DNA of 41,415 nt, taken from positions 1-41,415 of the forward strand of contig JALRCN010000128.1 of NCBI GenBank assembly GCA_023257295.1, given 5' to 3'. The first letter of the stretch is position 1. Each line of letters opens with the position of its first letter. The position numbers and the translations under genes were made by a program. The notes under the pieces are model-generated. The model did no database searches. It was not told where the DNA came from and saw only the letters and a list, made by a program, of their open reading frames with translations. This document shows, piece after piece, positions 23,717 through 35,301 of the stretch. The DNA is from Nitrosomonas sp. GTDB taxonomy: Bacteria; Pseudomonadota; Gammaproteobacteria; Burkholderiales; Nitrosomonadaceae.

Positions 23717-25027
23717 ATGTCAACTAAAAATGTCGATAAATTTGCGGATTTAAAAAGACGTCTGTTGTTTCTTTTGCTGGCCTTGATAGTCTATAGAATT
23801 GGGGCTCATGTGCCAGTGCCTGGAATTGATCCTGTCATTTTAAAAGATTTGTTTGAGTCGCAAGAAAATGGTGTTCTGGGGATGTTTAATATGTTCTCAG
23901 GCGGCGCTTTATCTCGTTTTTCAATTTTTGCACTGGGGATAATGCCGTATATTTCTGCATCGATTATTATGCAGTTAGGTACTGTGGCGGTTCCATACTT
24001 AGAGCAGCTTAAAAAAGAAGGCGAATCTGGCAGAAGAAAAATTACACAATATACGCGGTATGGTACACTCGTTCTGGCTTTTGTGCAGAGTTATGGTATT
24101 TCTATAGCGCTACAGGCACAAGCGGGATTGGTTATAAATCCAGGCAATATGTTTACCGCTACTACAATCATAACACTGGTTACGGGAACCATTTTTTTGA
24201 TGTGGCTTGGTGAGCAAATAACAGAGCGTGGAATCGGTAATGGAATTTCCTTAATAATATTTGCCGGTATTGCGGCTGGTCTTCCAAGCGCTATTGGAGG
24301 AACGCTTGATTTGGTGAGTACTGGGTCAATGCATTTCTTAATAGCATTGGCAATATTTATTGCTGCTGCGGTTGTAACGGCATTTGTGGTTTTTGTGGAA
24401 AAAGGACAAAGAAGAATTCTGGTGCATTATGCGAAACGTCAAGTAGGGCAAAAAGTCTACGGTGGGCAGAGTTCTCACTTGCCTTTAAAGATAAATATGG
24501 CAGGTGTAATTCCCCCAATATTCGCTTCTAGTATCATTTTATTTCCTGCTACATTAGCTGGATGGTTCTCTAGTAATGATTCTCTGATTTTTTTAAAGGA
24601 TATAAGCTCTGCATTGTCGCCCGGGCAACCGGTTTATGTGATTTTGTATGTGGTGATGATTATATTCTTTTGTTTTTTCTATACCGCTTTGGTTTTTAAT
24701 CCAAAAGAAACTTCGGATAATCTTAAAAAGAGCGGTGCGTTTATACCAGGAATTCGTCCGGGTGAACAAACAACACGATATATTGAGAAAATTATATTAA
24801 GACTCACATTAGCCGGATCGATTTATGTTTCACTCGTTTGTCTTTTGCCAGAATTTTTGATATTGACATGGAACGTCCCTTTTTATTTTGGAGGTACTTC
24901 ACTTTTAATCATTGTAATTGTGACAATGGATTTTATGTCGCAAGTGCAGTCCCATGTCATGTCTTCGCAGTATGATAGTTTGTTGAAAAAAGCAAATTTT
25001 AAAACCAGTAATACTAAACCTAGTTAA
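23717..25027 (+). CDS. secY: Protein translocase subunit SecY
   Basis: 436 aa; multi-spanning; [46 protein letters not shown]. Confidence 0.97.
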   Translation: MSTKNVDKFADLKRRLLFLLLALIVYRIGAHVPVPGIDPVILKDLFESQENGVLGMFNMFSGGALSRFSIFALGIMPYISASIIMQLGTVAVPYLEQLKKEGESGRRKITQYTRYGTLVLAFVQSYGISIALQAQAGLVINPGNMFTATTIITLVTGTIFLMWLGEQITERGIGNGISLIIFAGIAAGLPSAIGGTLDLVSTGSMHFLIALAIFIAAAVVTAFVVFVEKGQRRILVHYAKRQVGQKVYGGQSSHLPLKINMAGVIPPIFASSIILFPATLAGWFSSNDSLIFLKDISSALSPGQPVYVILYVVMIIFFCFFYTALVFNPKETSDNLKKSGAFIPGIRPGEQTTRYIEKIILRLTLAGSIYVSLVCLLPEFLILTWNVPFYFGGTSLLIIVIVTMDFMSQVQSHVMSSQYDSLLKKANFKTSNTKPS

Positions 25028-25034
25028 ATCGTTG

Positions 25035-25253
25035 ATGGCAAAAGAAGAAACCATACAAATGCAGGGGGAGATACTTGAAACATTGCCCAATGCGACTTTT
25101 CGAGTGAAGTTAGAAAATGGACATATTGTTTTAGGACATATTTCCGGCAAAATGCGAATGCATTACATCCGTATTTTGCCTGGAGATAAAGTTACCGTTG
25201 ATTTGACTCCTTATGACCTGACAAAAGCAAGAATTACTTTTAGGGCTAAGTAA
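25035..25253 (+). CDS. infA: Translation initiation factor IF-1
   Basis: [72 protein letters not shown]. Confidence 0.97.
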   Translation: MAKEETIQMQGEILETLPNATFRVKLENGHIVLGHISGKMRMHYIRILPGDKVTVDLTPYDLTKARITFRAK

Positions 25254-25291
25254 TTAATTCTGCTATTTTTTTATTTTTTTGGATTAACAAA

Positions 25292-25405
25292 ATGAAAGTA
25301 AATGCTTCTGTGAAAAAAATTTGTCGAAATTGTAAAATTATTCGACGCAATCGAGTCGTTCGCGTAATTTGTACTGATCCTCGCCATAAACAGCGACAAG
25401 GCTAG
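25292..25405 (+). CDS. rpmJ: 50S ribosomal protein L36 (zinc-binding form); missed by the ORF track because of its length
   Basis: Own translation: [37 protein letters not shown], with CxxC...C...H; located between infA and rpsM as expected. Confidence 0.96.
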   Translation: MKVNASVKKICRNCKIIRRNRVVRVICTDPRHKQRQG

Positions 25406-25434
25406 TGAGAAATTTTATTTTTGAGGGACATTAA

Positions 25435-25794
25435 ATGGCGCGCATTGCTGGTGTAAATATTCCTAATAACCAACATGTTGTAATCGCGCTTACGGCGATT
25501 TACGGCATTGGAAATTCTATCTCCAAGAAGATATGTAATAATATTGGGATTGAGTCGACAAAAAAAATAAACGAATTAAGCGATCAACAAATAGAAAAAC
25601 TGAGAGATCAGGTATCGAAGTTTACTGTCGAAGGCGATCTGAGAAGAGAAATCTCTATGAATATAAAGAGATTAATGGATCTTGGTTGCTATCGCGGCTT
25701 ACGTCATCGCCGAGGATTGCCGGTTAGAGGACAAAGAACTAGAACAAATGCAAGAACTCGGAAAGGTCCACGTAAGGCAATACGTGCAAGATAA
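25435..25794 (+). CDS. rpsM: 30S ribosomal protein S13
   Basis: 119 aa; [26 protein letters not shown]...[22 protein letters not shown]. Confidence 0.98.
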   Translation: MARIAGVNIPNNQHVVIALTAIYGIGNSISKKICNNIGIESTKKINELSDQQIEKLRDQVSKFTVEGDLRREISMNIKRLMDLGCYRGLRHRRGLPVRGQRTRTNARTRKGPRKAIRAR

Positions 25795-25821
25795 GCTATT
25801 AGGTTGATTTCAGGAAATATT

Positions 25822-26211
25822 ATGAATAAAGCTGCAGGAAGAGTTAAGAAGAAAATAAAAAAGAATGTTTCAGAAGGGATAGCACATATACATGCATCTT
25901 TTAATAATACCATTGTGACTATTACTGATAGGCAAGGGAATGCTCTGTCTTGGGCGACTTCTGGCGGTGCTGGTTTTAAAGGATCCAGGAAAAGCACCCC
26001 TTATGCTGCTCAAGTTGCAGCGGAAACCGCAAGTAAAATAGCGATTGATAGCGGTGTAAAGAATCTTGAAGTAAGGGTTAAAGGACCAGGTCCTGGGAGG
26101 GATTCTGCCGTTAGAGCACTCAATGCCGCGGGATTTAAAATTTCCAGTATATCTGACGTGACGCCTGTACCTCATAATGGCTGTCGCCCACCTAAAAAAC
26201 GCCGAATTTAA
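25822..26211 (+). CDS. rpsK: 30S ribosomal protein S11
   Basis: ATG 25822 preferred ([49 protein letters not shown]). Confidence 0.97.
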   Translation: MNKAAGRVKKKIKKNVSEGIAHIHASFNNTIVTITDRQGNALSWATSGGAGFKGSRKSTPYAAQVAAETASKIAIDSGVKNLEVRVKGPGPGRDSAVRALNAAGFKISSISDVTPVPHNGCRPPKKRRI

Positions 26212-26222
26212 GGAGAATCTCA

Positions 26223-26849
26223 TTGGCTAGAAATCTTGCACCTAAATGTAAACAATGTCGAAGAGAAGGTGAAAAGCTTTTTCTCAAAGGCGTTAAGTGT
26301 TTTTCTGATAAATGTGCCATTGAACGCCGAAATTATCCTCCTGGTCAGCATGGACAAAAGAAAGGGCGATTGTCTGATTACGGAGTTCAATTAAGAGAAA
26401 AACAAAAAGTCAGAAGAATATATGGTGTGCTTGAGAAGCAATTTCGCCGTATTTACAAAGCTGCGGATAGATCTCGCGGAATTACTGGCGATAATTTGCT
26501 GCAGGCACTGGAATGTCGGCTAGATAACATTGCATATCTGATGGGATTTGGTTCTTCCAGAGCAGAGGCTAGGCAGATTGTCAGACATAACTGTATTCTG
26601 GTAAATGGAAAGAGTATCAATATTCCGGCATATTTAGTTAAGAATGGAGATGTCGTAGAAGTATCCACTAAGGCAAAAAATCAATTGAGAATTAAAGCTT
26701 CGTTGGATGCCGCAAATAATCGTAATTTCCCTTCATGGATTGATATGAATATAAAAGAGATGAAAGGAGTATTTAAGAATCGACCTGATCGTGCTGATCT
26801 GTCTTCAACGATTAATGAATCATTAGTAGTTGAATTGTATTCAAAATAA
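26223..26849 (+). CDS. rpsD: 30S ribosomal protein S4 (cysteine-containing N-terminus; TTG start)
   Basis: 208 aa; [54 protein letters not shown]. Confidence 0.97.
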   Translation: MARNLAPKCKQCRREGEKLFLKGVKCFSDKCAIERRNYPPGQHGQKKGRLSDYGVQLREKQKVRRIYGVLEKQFRRIYKAADRSRGITGDNLLQALECRLDNIAYLMGFGSSRAEARQIVRHNCILVNGKSINIPAYLVKNGDVVEVSTKAKNQLRIKASLDAANNRNFPSWIDMNIKEMKGVFKNRPDRADLSSTINESLVVELYSK

Positions 26850-26881
26850 CCTTTAAGTAACTATAAGTATTTATACTAACT

Positions 26882-27886
26882 ATGCTGGATACTGAATTAT
26901 TAACTCCGCGCATTATCGATGTTCAGAACATTTCTCCATTGCATGCTCGTATCGTGATGGAGCCTTTTGAACGAGGCTATGGCCATACGCTAGGTAATGC
27001 ATTGCGTAGAATTTTATTGTCATCAATGGTTGGATATGCGCCAACTGAGGTGAAAATAGCTGGGGTAGTACATGAATACTCTTCGCTTGAAGGTGTTCAG
27101 GAAGATGTGGTTGATATTTTGCTGAATTTAAAAGGCGTAGTCTTAAAGTTGCACAATAAGGACGAGGCTATAATTACTTTAAACAAAAGCGGCAAAGGTA
27201 TCATTACTGCTGGAGATATTGAAACTGGACATGATGTCGAGATTATTAATCCAGAACATGTCATAGCACACTTAACTTCCGATACGGCAATTACCATTCA
27301 AATCAAAATTGAAAAAGGGCGAGGTTATGTTCCTGCCACTGTCAAGAGATCGAAGAATAGTGATAGCAGCATCGGTACATTATATTTGGATGCCTCTTTC
27401 AGTCCTATACGGCGAGTGAGTTACGCAGTCGAGAGTGCTCGTGTAGAGCAAAAAACAGACCTTGATAAATTGATTATCGATTTGGAAACGAATGGAGTTG
27501 TTGAGCCTGAAGAAGCAATAAGATATGCATCGCGTGTGTTAGTTCAACAGTTATCGGTATTCGCCGATTTAGAAAGCACTCCGCTTCCGAAGGAAAAACC
27601 GCAAACACCGCAAATTGATCCGATATTGCTGCGGCCAGTCGATGATCTTGAATTGACCGTGAGATCAGCAAATTGCCTAAAAGTTGAAAATATCTATTAC
27701 ATTGGAGACCTTATTCAGCGCACTGAGGCTGAGTTATTGAGAACTCCTAATCTGGGAAGAAAATCTTTAAATGAAATCAAAGAAGTATTGGCTGCCAGAG
27801 AACTGACACTTGGAATGAAATTAGACAACTGGCCACCACCTAATTTAGAGAATAATACAAAGGATTCGAATCATGCGACACAGTAA
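26882..27886 (+). CDS. rpoA: DNA-directed RNA polymerase subunit alpha
   Basis: 334 aa; [23 protein letters not shown] and C-terminal [47 protein letters not shown]. Confidence 0.98.
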   Translation: MLDTELLTPRIIDVQNISPLHARIVMEPFERGYGHTLGNALRRILLSSMVGYAPTEVKIAGVVHEYSSLEGVQEDVVDILLNLKGVVLKLHNKDEAIITLNKSGKGIITAGDIETGHDVEIINPEHVIAHLTSDTAITIQIKIEKGRGYVPATVKRSKNSDSSIGTLYLDASFSPIRRVSYAVESARVEQKTDLDKLIIDLETNGVVEPEEAIRYASRVLVQQLSVFADLESTPLPKEKPQTPQIDPILLRPVDDLELTVRSANCLKVENIYYIGDLIQRTEAELLRTPNLGRKSLNEIKEVLAARELTLGMKLDNWPPPNLENNTKDSNHATQ

Positions 27887-28268
27887 TGCATTTAGAAAGC
27901 TAAATAGATCAAGCAGCCATAGATCTGCAATGTTTAGGAACATGACAAATTCCTTGTTGAGGCATGAGATTATTAAAACGACTTTGCCTAAAGCAAAGGA
28001 ATTACGTCGTTTTGTTGAGCCGATGATCACTTTGGGAAAGACTGCAACATTAGCAAATCGCCGCATTGCTTTTGATCGATTGCGTGATCGTGATATGGTC
28101 GTAAAACTTTTTGCTGATTTGGGTCCGCGCTATACCTCTAGACCAGGGGGGTATGTGAGAATACTCAAGTATGGATACCGTAAAGGAGATAATGCGCCAA
28201 TGGCATTGGTCGAATTAGTCGATAGACCGATAGTGGGTTCAGATGCCCCGGAAACGGAAGACGCGTGA
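27873..28268 (+). CDS. rplQ: 50S ribosomal protein L17
   Basis: 131 aa; [46 protein letters not shown]; overlaps the rpoA 3' end. Confidence 0.97.
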   Translation: MRHSNAFRKLNRSSSHRSAMFRNMTNSLLRHEIIKTTLPKAKELRRFVEPMITLGKTATLANRRIAFDRLRDRDMVVKLFADLGPRYTSRPGGYVRILKYGYRKGDNAPMALVELVDRPIVGSDAPETEDA

Positions 28269-28308
28269 TAAATTTGGAATAGAATACTGATTCAGATTGT
28301 AAAAATCG

Positions 28309-29294
28309 ATGAATCAGACAGCGCTGTCGATTTTGCGTCTTTTGTCCGATGGCGCTTATCATTCACTACATTCACTAGCTGAACGATTGGAAATTTCCGA
28401 GAAGCTGGTATCAAGAATCTTGAATGAGCAGATTTCGTCTGATATCGGTCTGATTGCGTCGAAGGATTTTTGTTATTGTTGGAAAAGTCCGATTCAATGG
28501 CTTGATAAAAACGCCATACGGGCTAATAAAAGCGATAGACACAACATTGATATTCAGCTATTTGATTGCATCGGTTCTACCAATGATTATTTAATCGATT
28601 CGATAAAAAAAAACCTTTAAGCAATCATCCGATACAAGTTGTTGCGGCAGAAGTCCAGATGCATGGGCGTGGCCGCATGCAGAGGAAATGGCTTAGTGGT
28701 TTAGGGGCTGGGCTTACGTTCTCGTTAAAATGGACTTTCCCCTCTACAGTTGTTAACTTACCCTCTCTCAGTTTATTAATTTCTCTTGCGGTTATCCGAG
28801 CACTCAGACGGTGCGCTCCGGTTGACGTCAAAGTTAAGTGGCCAAACGATATTATTTGCGGCTCAAAAAAATTGGCTGGCATTTTAATCGAAGGGCGGCA
28901 CGATGCTGCGACGGGAGCCTTTGTTGCAATCATCGGGATTGGCATCAATTTTAAGCTTCCAAATGAAATTAAGCTCGGTATCGCTAAAGAAGCGACGGAT
29001 TTGTTTGAAATAACCGGTCAAATACTGGATCGTAATTTGATTCTCGGCGTATTGCTCGATGAATTGATTGATATATTGAAGAGATTTGAAGTATCTGGAT
29101 TTGCGCCATTCAAGATCGGATGGATTAATCATCATGCATATCAAGGAAAATCGGTTAAATTGCTGATGCCTAATAACGAGGAAGTCTTTGGAACGATAAC
29201 CGGAATAAACGATGACGGCTCCCTTTGTTTGCAAACTACAGCCGGAACTCGATCTTTTTCGGTTGGTGAAATCTCGTTGCGGGATTTGCAATAA
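28309..29294 (+). pseudogene. birA: BirA (HTH plus biotin-[acetyl-CoA-carboxylase] ligase) split into two frames; may be programmed frameshift, slippage, pseudogene or sequencing error
   Basis: ORF 28309-28620 carries the HTH and ...DIQLFDCIGSTNDYLIDSIKKNL*. The -1 frame continues from the A9 tract (28605-28613) as KPLSNHPIQVVAAEVQMHGRGRMQRKWLSGLGAGLTFSLKW... to 29294 with the rest of the ligase (KWPNDIICGSKKLAGILIEGR). Confidence 0.85.
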
Positions 29295-29296
29295 TC

Positions 29297-30046
29297 ATGC
29301 AGCGGATATTGACGATCGATTCTGGAAATTCAAATATTAAATGGGGGTTATTTGAAGATGGATTGCTGGTAAAGAGCAATTGCGTGCCGTGCGAAAGTGC
29401 GGATTTGCTTGGCACCGAGTTTGCGCAGCTACCGGACCCGGATTCGATAATTGTTGCTCATGTGGCACGCAGATCGATCAGAACCAAACTGATTAAATTA
29501 CTATCGATTTGGCGTATTAAAATTCATTGGCTTCGAGCGGAGGCGCTGCAATGCGGCGTGCGCAATGGCTATATGAGACCCAGTCAATTAGGCAGCGATC
29601 GATGGGCAGCGTTGATCGCCGCTTGGCAATTACACCATCAATCTTGCCTGGTGATTAATGCCGGTACTGCGATGACGATCGATGCGCTATCTGACTCGGG
29701 AGAACACTTAGGTGGCATTATTTTGCCGAGCGCTTATTTGATGGCAAATTGCCTTTCTCGAGGTACGCAGCTGCCGCACATTGAATCGGGTGAGTTTGTC
29801 ATTTTTCCTGTTGATACATCCGGTGCGATATATTCCGGCACAATCCAAGCGTTGGTCGGTGCTATTGATCGAATGTATAATTCACTGGCCAGCAGAGTAA
29901 ATCATGCCAACAGTCGATGTATCGTTAGTGGTGGCGGTGCGCATGCTATTATTCCTCACATTCAATATCCTTATCAATTTATCGAATTCTTGGTTCTAAA
30001 CGGATTGGCTCTGATTGCCGGAGAAATTCAAGATAATCGAACATAA
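29297..30046 (+). CDS. coaX: Type III pantothenate kinase
   Basis: 249 aa; [64 protein letters not shown]. Confidence 0.93.
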   Translation: MQRILTIDSGNSNIKWGLFEDGLLVKSNCVPCESADLLGTEFAQLPDPDSIIVAHVARRSIRTKLIKLLSIWRIKIHWLRAEALQCGVRNGYMRPSQLGSDRWAALIAAWQLHHQSCLVINAGTAMTIDALSDSGEHLGGIILPSAYLMANCLSRGTQLPHIESGEFVIFPVDTSGAIYSGTIQALVGAIDRMYNSLASRVNHANSRCIVSGGGAHAIIPHIQYPYQFIEFLVLNGLALIAGEIQDNRT

Positions 30047-30066
30047 CAACAGAGGCTGCACTGCGC

Positions 30067-30753
30067 ATGGCTTTATTTCAGGATGTGAGTTTTTTTACGT
30101 CGGTAAATGATGCAAGAGACTTACCGGAGAGTCAATGTATTGAAATTGCATTTGCAGGGCGTTCCAATGCTGGGAAATCGAGTGCGATAAATACCATCAC
30201 CAATCGAAACCGTTTGGCTTTTGTTAGTAAAACCCCGGGCCGTACGCAGCATATTAATTTCTTTCAGATGAATCCGAATCTATATTTTGTCGATTTGCCC
30301 GGCTATGGATATGCTAAAGTACCTGAATCGATACGACTGCACTGGCGGCGCTTGTTGAGCGAATATCTGCAAACACGATCTGCATTGAAGGGATTAGTTT
30401 TGATCATGGATATACGTAATCCGTTCAAGCCGCTCGATATGCAGATGCTCGATTGGTTTACACCGACAGGAAAGGACGTGCATATTTTACTAACCAAAGC
30501 AGATAAGTTAAGTAAATTACGCGCAAAAAATACTTTATTCGAAGTATCTCAGTTTTTGAAAAAAACATACCCGAATGTCAGTGTACAATTATTTTCCAGT
30601 CTGATCCCGAGCGGAGTCGAAGATGCATTGACAGTGATTAATCGATGGTCCGACGCAAAAGAATTATACAAAAGCCCTCCGCTGGTATTGCCAGGCGAAA
30701 AAAACCCGGTTAAAAGGGGATTAAAACCGGGTAACTACCTTAATATCACTTAA
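30067..30753 (+). CDS. engB: Ribosome biogenesis GTP-binding protein EngB/YsxC/YihA
   Basis: 228 aa; [60 protein letters not shown]. Confidence 0.95.
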   Translation: MALFQDVSFFTSVNDARDLPESQCIEIAFAGRSNAGKSSAINTITNRNRLAFVSKTPGRTQHINFFQMNPNLYFVDLPGYGYAKVPESIRLHWRRLLSEYLQTRSALKGLVLIMDIRNPFKPLDMQMLDWFTPTGKDVHILLTKADKLSKLRAKNTLFEVSQFLKKTYPNVSVQLFSSLIPSGVEDALTVINRWSDAKELYKSPPLVLPGEKNPVKRGLKPGNYLNIT

Positions 30754-30781
30754 GGCCCTGTCTTAGGGAGGGAGGACAGGG
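30704..30781 (+). repeat. Two consecutive inverted repeats at the 3' end of engB and just downstream
   Basis: ACCCGGTT(30704-30711)/AACCGGGT(30725-30732), and CCCTGTC(30756-30762)/GACAGGG(30775-30781). Neither is followed by a clear T-run. Confidence 0.5.
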
Positions 30782-30828
30782 GGACGATCAAGATGTCCAT
30801 TAATAAGAGCATGCTTTGCGTGAATTAG

Positions 30829-31869
<1,041 letters not shown>

Positions 31870-31926
31870 TTCCAAGGTATCTTGGCCCGATCGAGTGCGT
31901 TTCGCTTATTGCACCTTATGGTTACA

Positions 31927-32676
31927 TCACCCCAATCCTGGCCAATAATGACTATCCGGTAACGGGCGCTTGCCAAAAATCGCTTGTCCGACACGCACCA
32001 CAGTAGCACCTTCTTCAATCGCCAGTTCGTAATCGCCCGACATACCCATTGACAGTTCGTCGAACGACAAGCCTGCGGGCGCTTCCTGGCGCAACATGGC
32101 TTGAATTTCGCGCATTTTGACGAAGCATTCGCGTACGCGGTCGTGATCGGAGGAGAAGATGGCCAGCGTCATCAGGCCTTTAATGCGCAGCGATGAGAAC
32201 TGCGGCAGGTGTTGCACGAAATCGCGCACAGCTTCGGGGGGTAGGCCGAATTTGCTGGCTTCGCCGGAACTGTTGACTTGCACATAAACATTGATGGCGC
32301 GGCCTTCGTTTTGTAAGCGTTTGTCGAGTTCTTCGGCGACTTTGAGACTGTCCAGTGCCTGGAATTCATTGGCGAAGCGGGCCAAGTATTTGGCTTTGTT
32401 GGTTTGCAGGTGGCCGATGATCGACCATTTGATGTCCAGATCGCTCAATTCTTCTGATTTCTCGCGCGCTTCCTGGATTTTGTTTTCGCCCATCTCAATG
32501 CAGCCTGCGGCAAAAGCGATGCGCAATCGTTCTGCTGGTACGGTTTTTGTAACGGGGAGCAGCCGCACGCTGGCAGGGTCGCGGCCGGCTTTTTTGCAAG
32601 CATCGGAAATGCGCTGCTTGACGGTGGCGATGTTGTTTTTGATATCGGTGAGTTGCTGTTCTGCGTTGAATTCCAC
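31927..32676 (-). CDS. yggS: YggS/PROSC family PLP-homeostasis protein
   Basis: 249 aa; VRLLPVTKTVPAERLRIAFAAGCIEMGENKIQEAREK, LSMGMSGDYELAIEEGATVVRVGQAIFG. Confidence 0.94.
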   Translation of the reverse strand: MEFNAEQQLTDIKNNIATVKQRISDACKKAGRDPASVRLLPVTKTVPAERLRIAFAAGCIEMGENKIQEAREKSEELSDLDIKWSIIGHLQTNKAKYLARFANEFQALDSLKVAEELDKRLQNEGRAINVYVQVNSSGEASKFGLPPEAVRDFVQHLPQFSSLRIKGLMTLAIFSSDHDRVRECFVKMREIQAMLRQEAPAGLSFDELSMGMSGDYELAIEEGATVVRVGQAIFGKRPLPDSHYWPGLG

Positions 32677-32700
32677 GGCCTGCTCCTGTTGTTCGAGAAT

Positions 32701-33072
32701 TTAATTTTTCCTGGATGCTTGATGGAAAACCATTTTCCATCGGTTGTTGCGATATTGCCAAATCGAGGTTCTGATCGATTCCGTGTTTCCGGCATCGGGT
32801 TGCCCGGTTCTTTGCAGCGAATAAATTGCCAGTACCGTATCCTGCCCCAATGCTTTAACCCGGAAATCCTTGAAGGCCCATTGCATATCGGGGTCTTTGC
32901 GCTTCAGCCATCCAACTGCGTCGTTTCGAGTATGAAGTTGTCCCCGGTTGTCGATTTCTTCAAAATTCTCCGCCAGCAATTCGTCGATCAGTCCGGGATG
33001 CGCCGTCAGATTGCTTTGCAGCAATTTAAGTTCCAGGCGCTGAATCAGCCCGGCGAGGGCACTCGATTCCAT
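32701..33072 (-). CDS. Small DUF4440/SnoaL-like (NTF2-fold) protein of unknown function
   Basis: 123 aa; LLAENFEEIDNRGQLHTRNDAVGWLKRKDP...SIRTSIWQYRNNRWKMVFHQASRKN, a typical DUF4440-like pattern; sits tightly between metG and yggS. Confidence 0.8.
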   Translation of the reverse strand: MESSALAGLIQRLELKLLQSNLTAHPGLIDELLAENFEEIDNRGQLHTRNDAVGWLKRKDPDMQWAFKDFRVKALGQDTVLAIYSLQRTGQPDAGNTESIRTSIWQYRNNRWKMVFHQASRKN

Positions 33073-33083
33073 TTGTGACAGGG

Positions 33084-35189
33084 TTATTTGACCCGCATGC
33101 CCGGCTGTGCGCCGGAATCCGGTGACAGAACGAACAATTCACCGGGATTGCCGCCACCCGCAGCCAGCACCATGCCTTCCGACAGGCCGAATTTCATTTG
33201 GCGGGGCGCAAGGTTCGCGACCATCACCGTCAGGCGTCCTTTCAGTTGTTCCGGGTCATACGCGGATTTGATGCCGGCGAAAACCGTGCGTTGCTCGCTA
33301 CCGATATCGAGCGTCAGCTTCAGTAATTTCTCCGCACCGGGTACATGTTCGGCGTTGACGATTCTGGCGATGCGCAGGTCGATTTTGCTGAAGTCGTCAA
33401 TCGAAATCGTTTCGGCAATCGGCGTGACGGCATGCTGCTGTTTCTCGGCATGGCGTGCCGGAGATTCCGATGCCGGTGCGGCCAGGCTTTGCGTATTGGC
33501 GGCGATCAGCGCGTCGATTTGTTTAGCGTCGATGCGCGTCATCAAATGCTGATAGGCGTTGATCGCATGTCCCGCAGGCAACAATAAATCGGAAACCGGC
33601 TGATTGTTGCCGAGTTGCGGCCAGGTGAGCGGCGCGCAATTGAGAAACGCTTCAATCTGCTGCGCAGTGCCGGGCAGGATCGGCTTCAAATAGCGCGATA
33701 ATAGGTAAAACAACTGGATCCCGAGACTGCAGGTGCGCTGCAAATCGTCGCTGCGATCCGGGTTCTTGGCGATTTCCCACGGCGCGAGGGCATGGATCAT
33801 TTCATTGGCTTCGTCGGCGAATTTCATGATCTGACGGATTGCAGTGGAAAATTCACGTGCTTCAAACGCTTGTTCGATGACATCGGGGTGCCAGCTCGAA
33901 AAATGCTCGTTGATCATCACTTGCAAGGCTTGGTATTGCTCGTCGGCGACCAGTTTGCCGTCAAAGCGTTTGCTGATAAAACCGGCGCAGCGGCTGGCGA
34001 TATTGATGAATTTACCGACCAGATCAGAATTGACGCGTGCGACGAAATCGTCCAGGTTCAGGTCGATGTCTTCCAGAGTGCTATTGAGCTTGGCGGCGTA
34101 GTAATAGCGTAGCCATTCGGGATTCAAGCTTTGATTCAGATAGCTCTCGGCAGTGATGAATGTGCCGCGCGACTTGCTCATTTTTTCGCCGTTCACGGTC
34201 AGAAAACCGTGCGCGAAAATTTTCGTTGGCGTGCGGTATCCGGCATTTTGCAGCATTGCAGGCCAGAACAGGGCGTGGAAGTACAAAATATCCTTGCCGA
34301 TGAAGTGATACAGTTCGGCATTCGATTGCGGTTGCCAGAATTCATCGAATTGAATCTGTTCTCGTTCGCACAAATTCTTGAAGCTGCCCATGTAGCCGAT
34401 CGGCGCATCGAGCCAGACGTAAAAATACTTGCCGGGTGCACCGGGAATTTCAAAGCCGAAATACGGTGCGTCGCGTGAAATATCCCAATCGGACAATTTG
34501 TTTTCCCCGGCTTCGCCGATCCATTCGCGCATTTTATTGGCGGCTTCCGGTTGCAAATGATCGCCGTCGCAAGCCCATTGCCGCAGAAAATCGGCGCAGC
34601 GCGGATCGGATAGGCTGAAAAAATAATGCTCGGACGATTTATTGACGGGTTTTGCGCCGGATACGGCAGAATACGGATTTTTCAGTTCTGTTGGCGTATA
34701 CGCTGCGCCGCAGACTTCGCAAGAATCGCCATATTGATCCTTGGCGCCGCATTTCGGGCATTCGCCTTTGACGAAGCGATCCGGCAGGAACATGTTTTTG
34801 ACCGGATCGTAGAGTTGCTCGATACTGCGTACTGCGATCAATCCCGCCGCTTTTAGCTTGCCGTAAATTTCTTCAGAAAAATGCCGCGTTTCAGGCGAAT
34901 GAGTGCTGTAATAATTGTCAAACTCGATATGAAAGCCGGTAAAATCGCCGAAGTGCTCGGAATGAACGCGCGCAATCAGCGCCTCCGGCGTAATGCTCTC
35001 TTTTTCCGCACGCAGCATGATCGGCGTACCGTGGGTATCGTCGGCGCACACGTAGTAAACCGTATGCCCGCGCATTTTCTGGAAACGCACCCAAATGTCG
35101 GTCTGAATGTATTCCACCAAATGCCCCAAATGGATGCTGCCATTGGCGTAAGGGAGTGCGGAAGTGGCCAGGATTTTTCGCTTGTTCAT
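33084..35189 (-). CDS. metG: Methionyl-tRNA synthetase with C-terminal tRNA-binding (EMAPII-like) domain
   Basis: 701 aa; [37 protein letters not shown]-terminal [28 protein letters not shown]. Confidence 0.97.
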   Translation of the reverse strand: MNKRKILATSALPYANGSIHLGHLVEYIQTDIWVRFQKMRGHTVYYVCADDTHGTPIMLRAEKESITPEALIARVHSEHFGDFTGFHIEFDNYYSTHSPETRHFSEEIYGKLKAAGLIAVRSIEQLYDPVKNMFLPDRFVKGECPKCGAKDQYGDSCEVCGAAYTPTELKNPYSAVSGAKPVNKSSEHYFFSLSDPRCADFLRQWACDGDHLQPEAANKMREWIGEAGENKLSDWDISRDAPYFGFEIPGAPGKYFYVWLDAPIGYMGSFKNLCEREQIQFDEFWQPQSNAELYHFIGKDILYFHALFWPAMLQNAGYRTPTKIFAHGFLTVNGEKMSKSRGTFITAESYLNQSLNPEWLRYYYAAKLNSTLEDIDLNLDDFVARVNSDLVGKFINIASRCAGFISKRFDGKLVADEQYQALQVMINEHFSSWHPDVIEQAFEAREFSTAIRQIMKFADEANEMIHALAPWEIAKNPDRSDDLQRTCSLGIQLFYLLSRYLKPILPGTAQQIEAFLNCAPLTWPQLGNNQPVSDLLLPAGHAINAYQHLMTRIDAKQIDALIAANTQSLAAPASESPARHAEKQQHAVTPIAETISIDDFSKIDLRIARIVNAEHVPGAEKLLKLTLDIGSEQRTVFAGIKSAYDPEQLKGRLTVMVANLAPRQMKFGLSEGMVLAAGGGNPGELFVLSPDSGAQPGMRVK

Positions 35190-35301
35190 TGACTATGCAC
35201 AACTCGGATTGAATAAGTGGCAATTGTAACAAACTGTGTGCTTATTCCCGATATTTGTTACCATCCGATCCTTTAATGAACCATCGAAAAGGAAGTTTTT
35301 A

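Noticed and set aside
28660-28681. TGCATG...CATGCA hairpin as frameshift stimulator for birA
   Set aside because: About 45 nt from the slippery tract, far beyond usual spacing, and it encodes the conserved GRGR motif; probably incidental.
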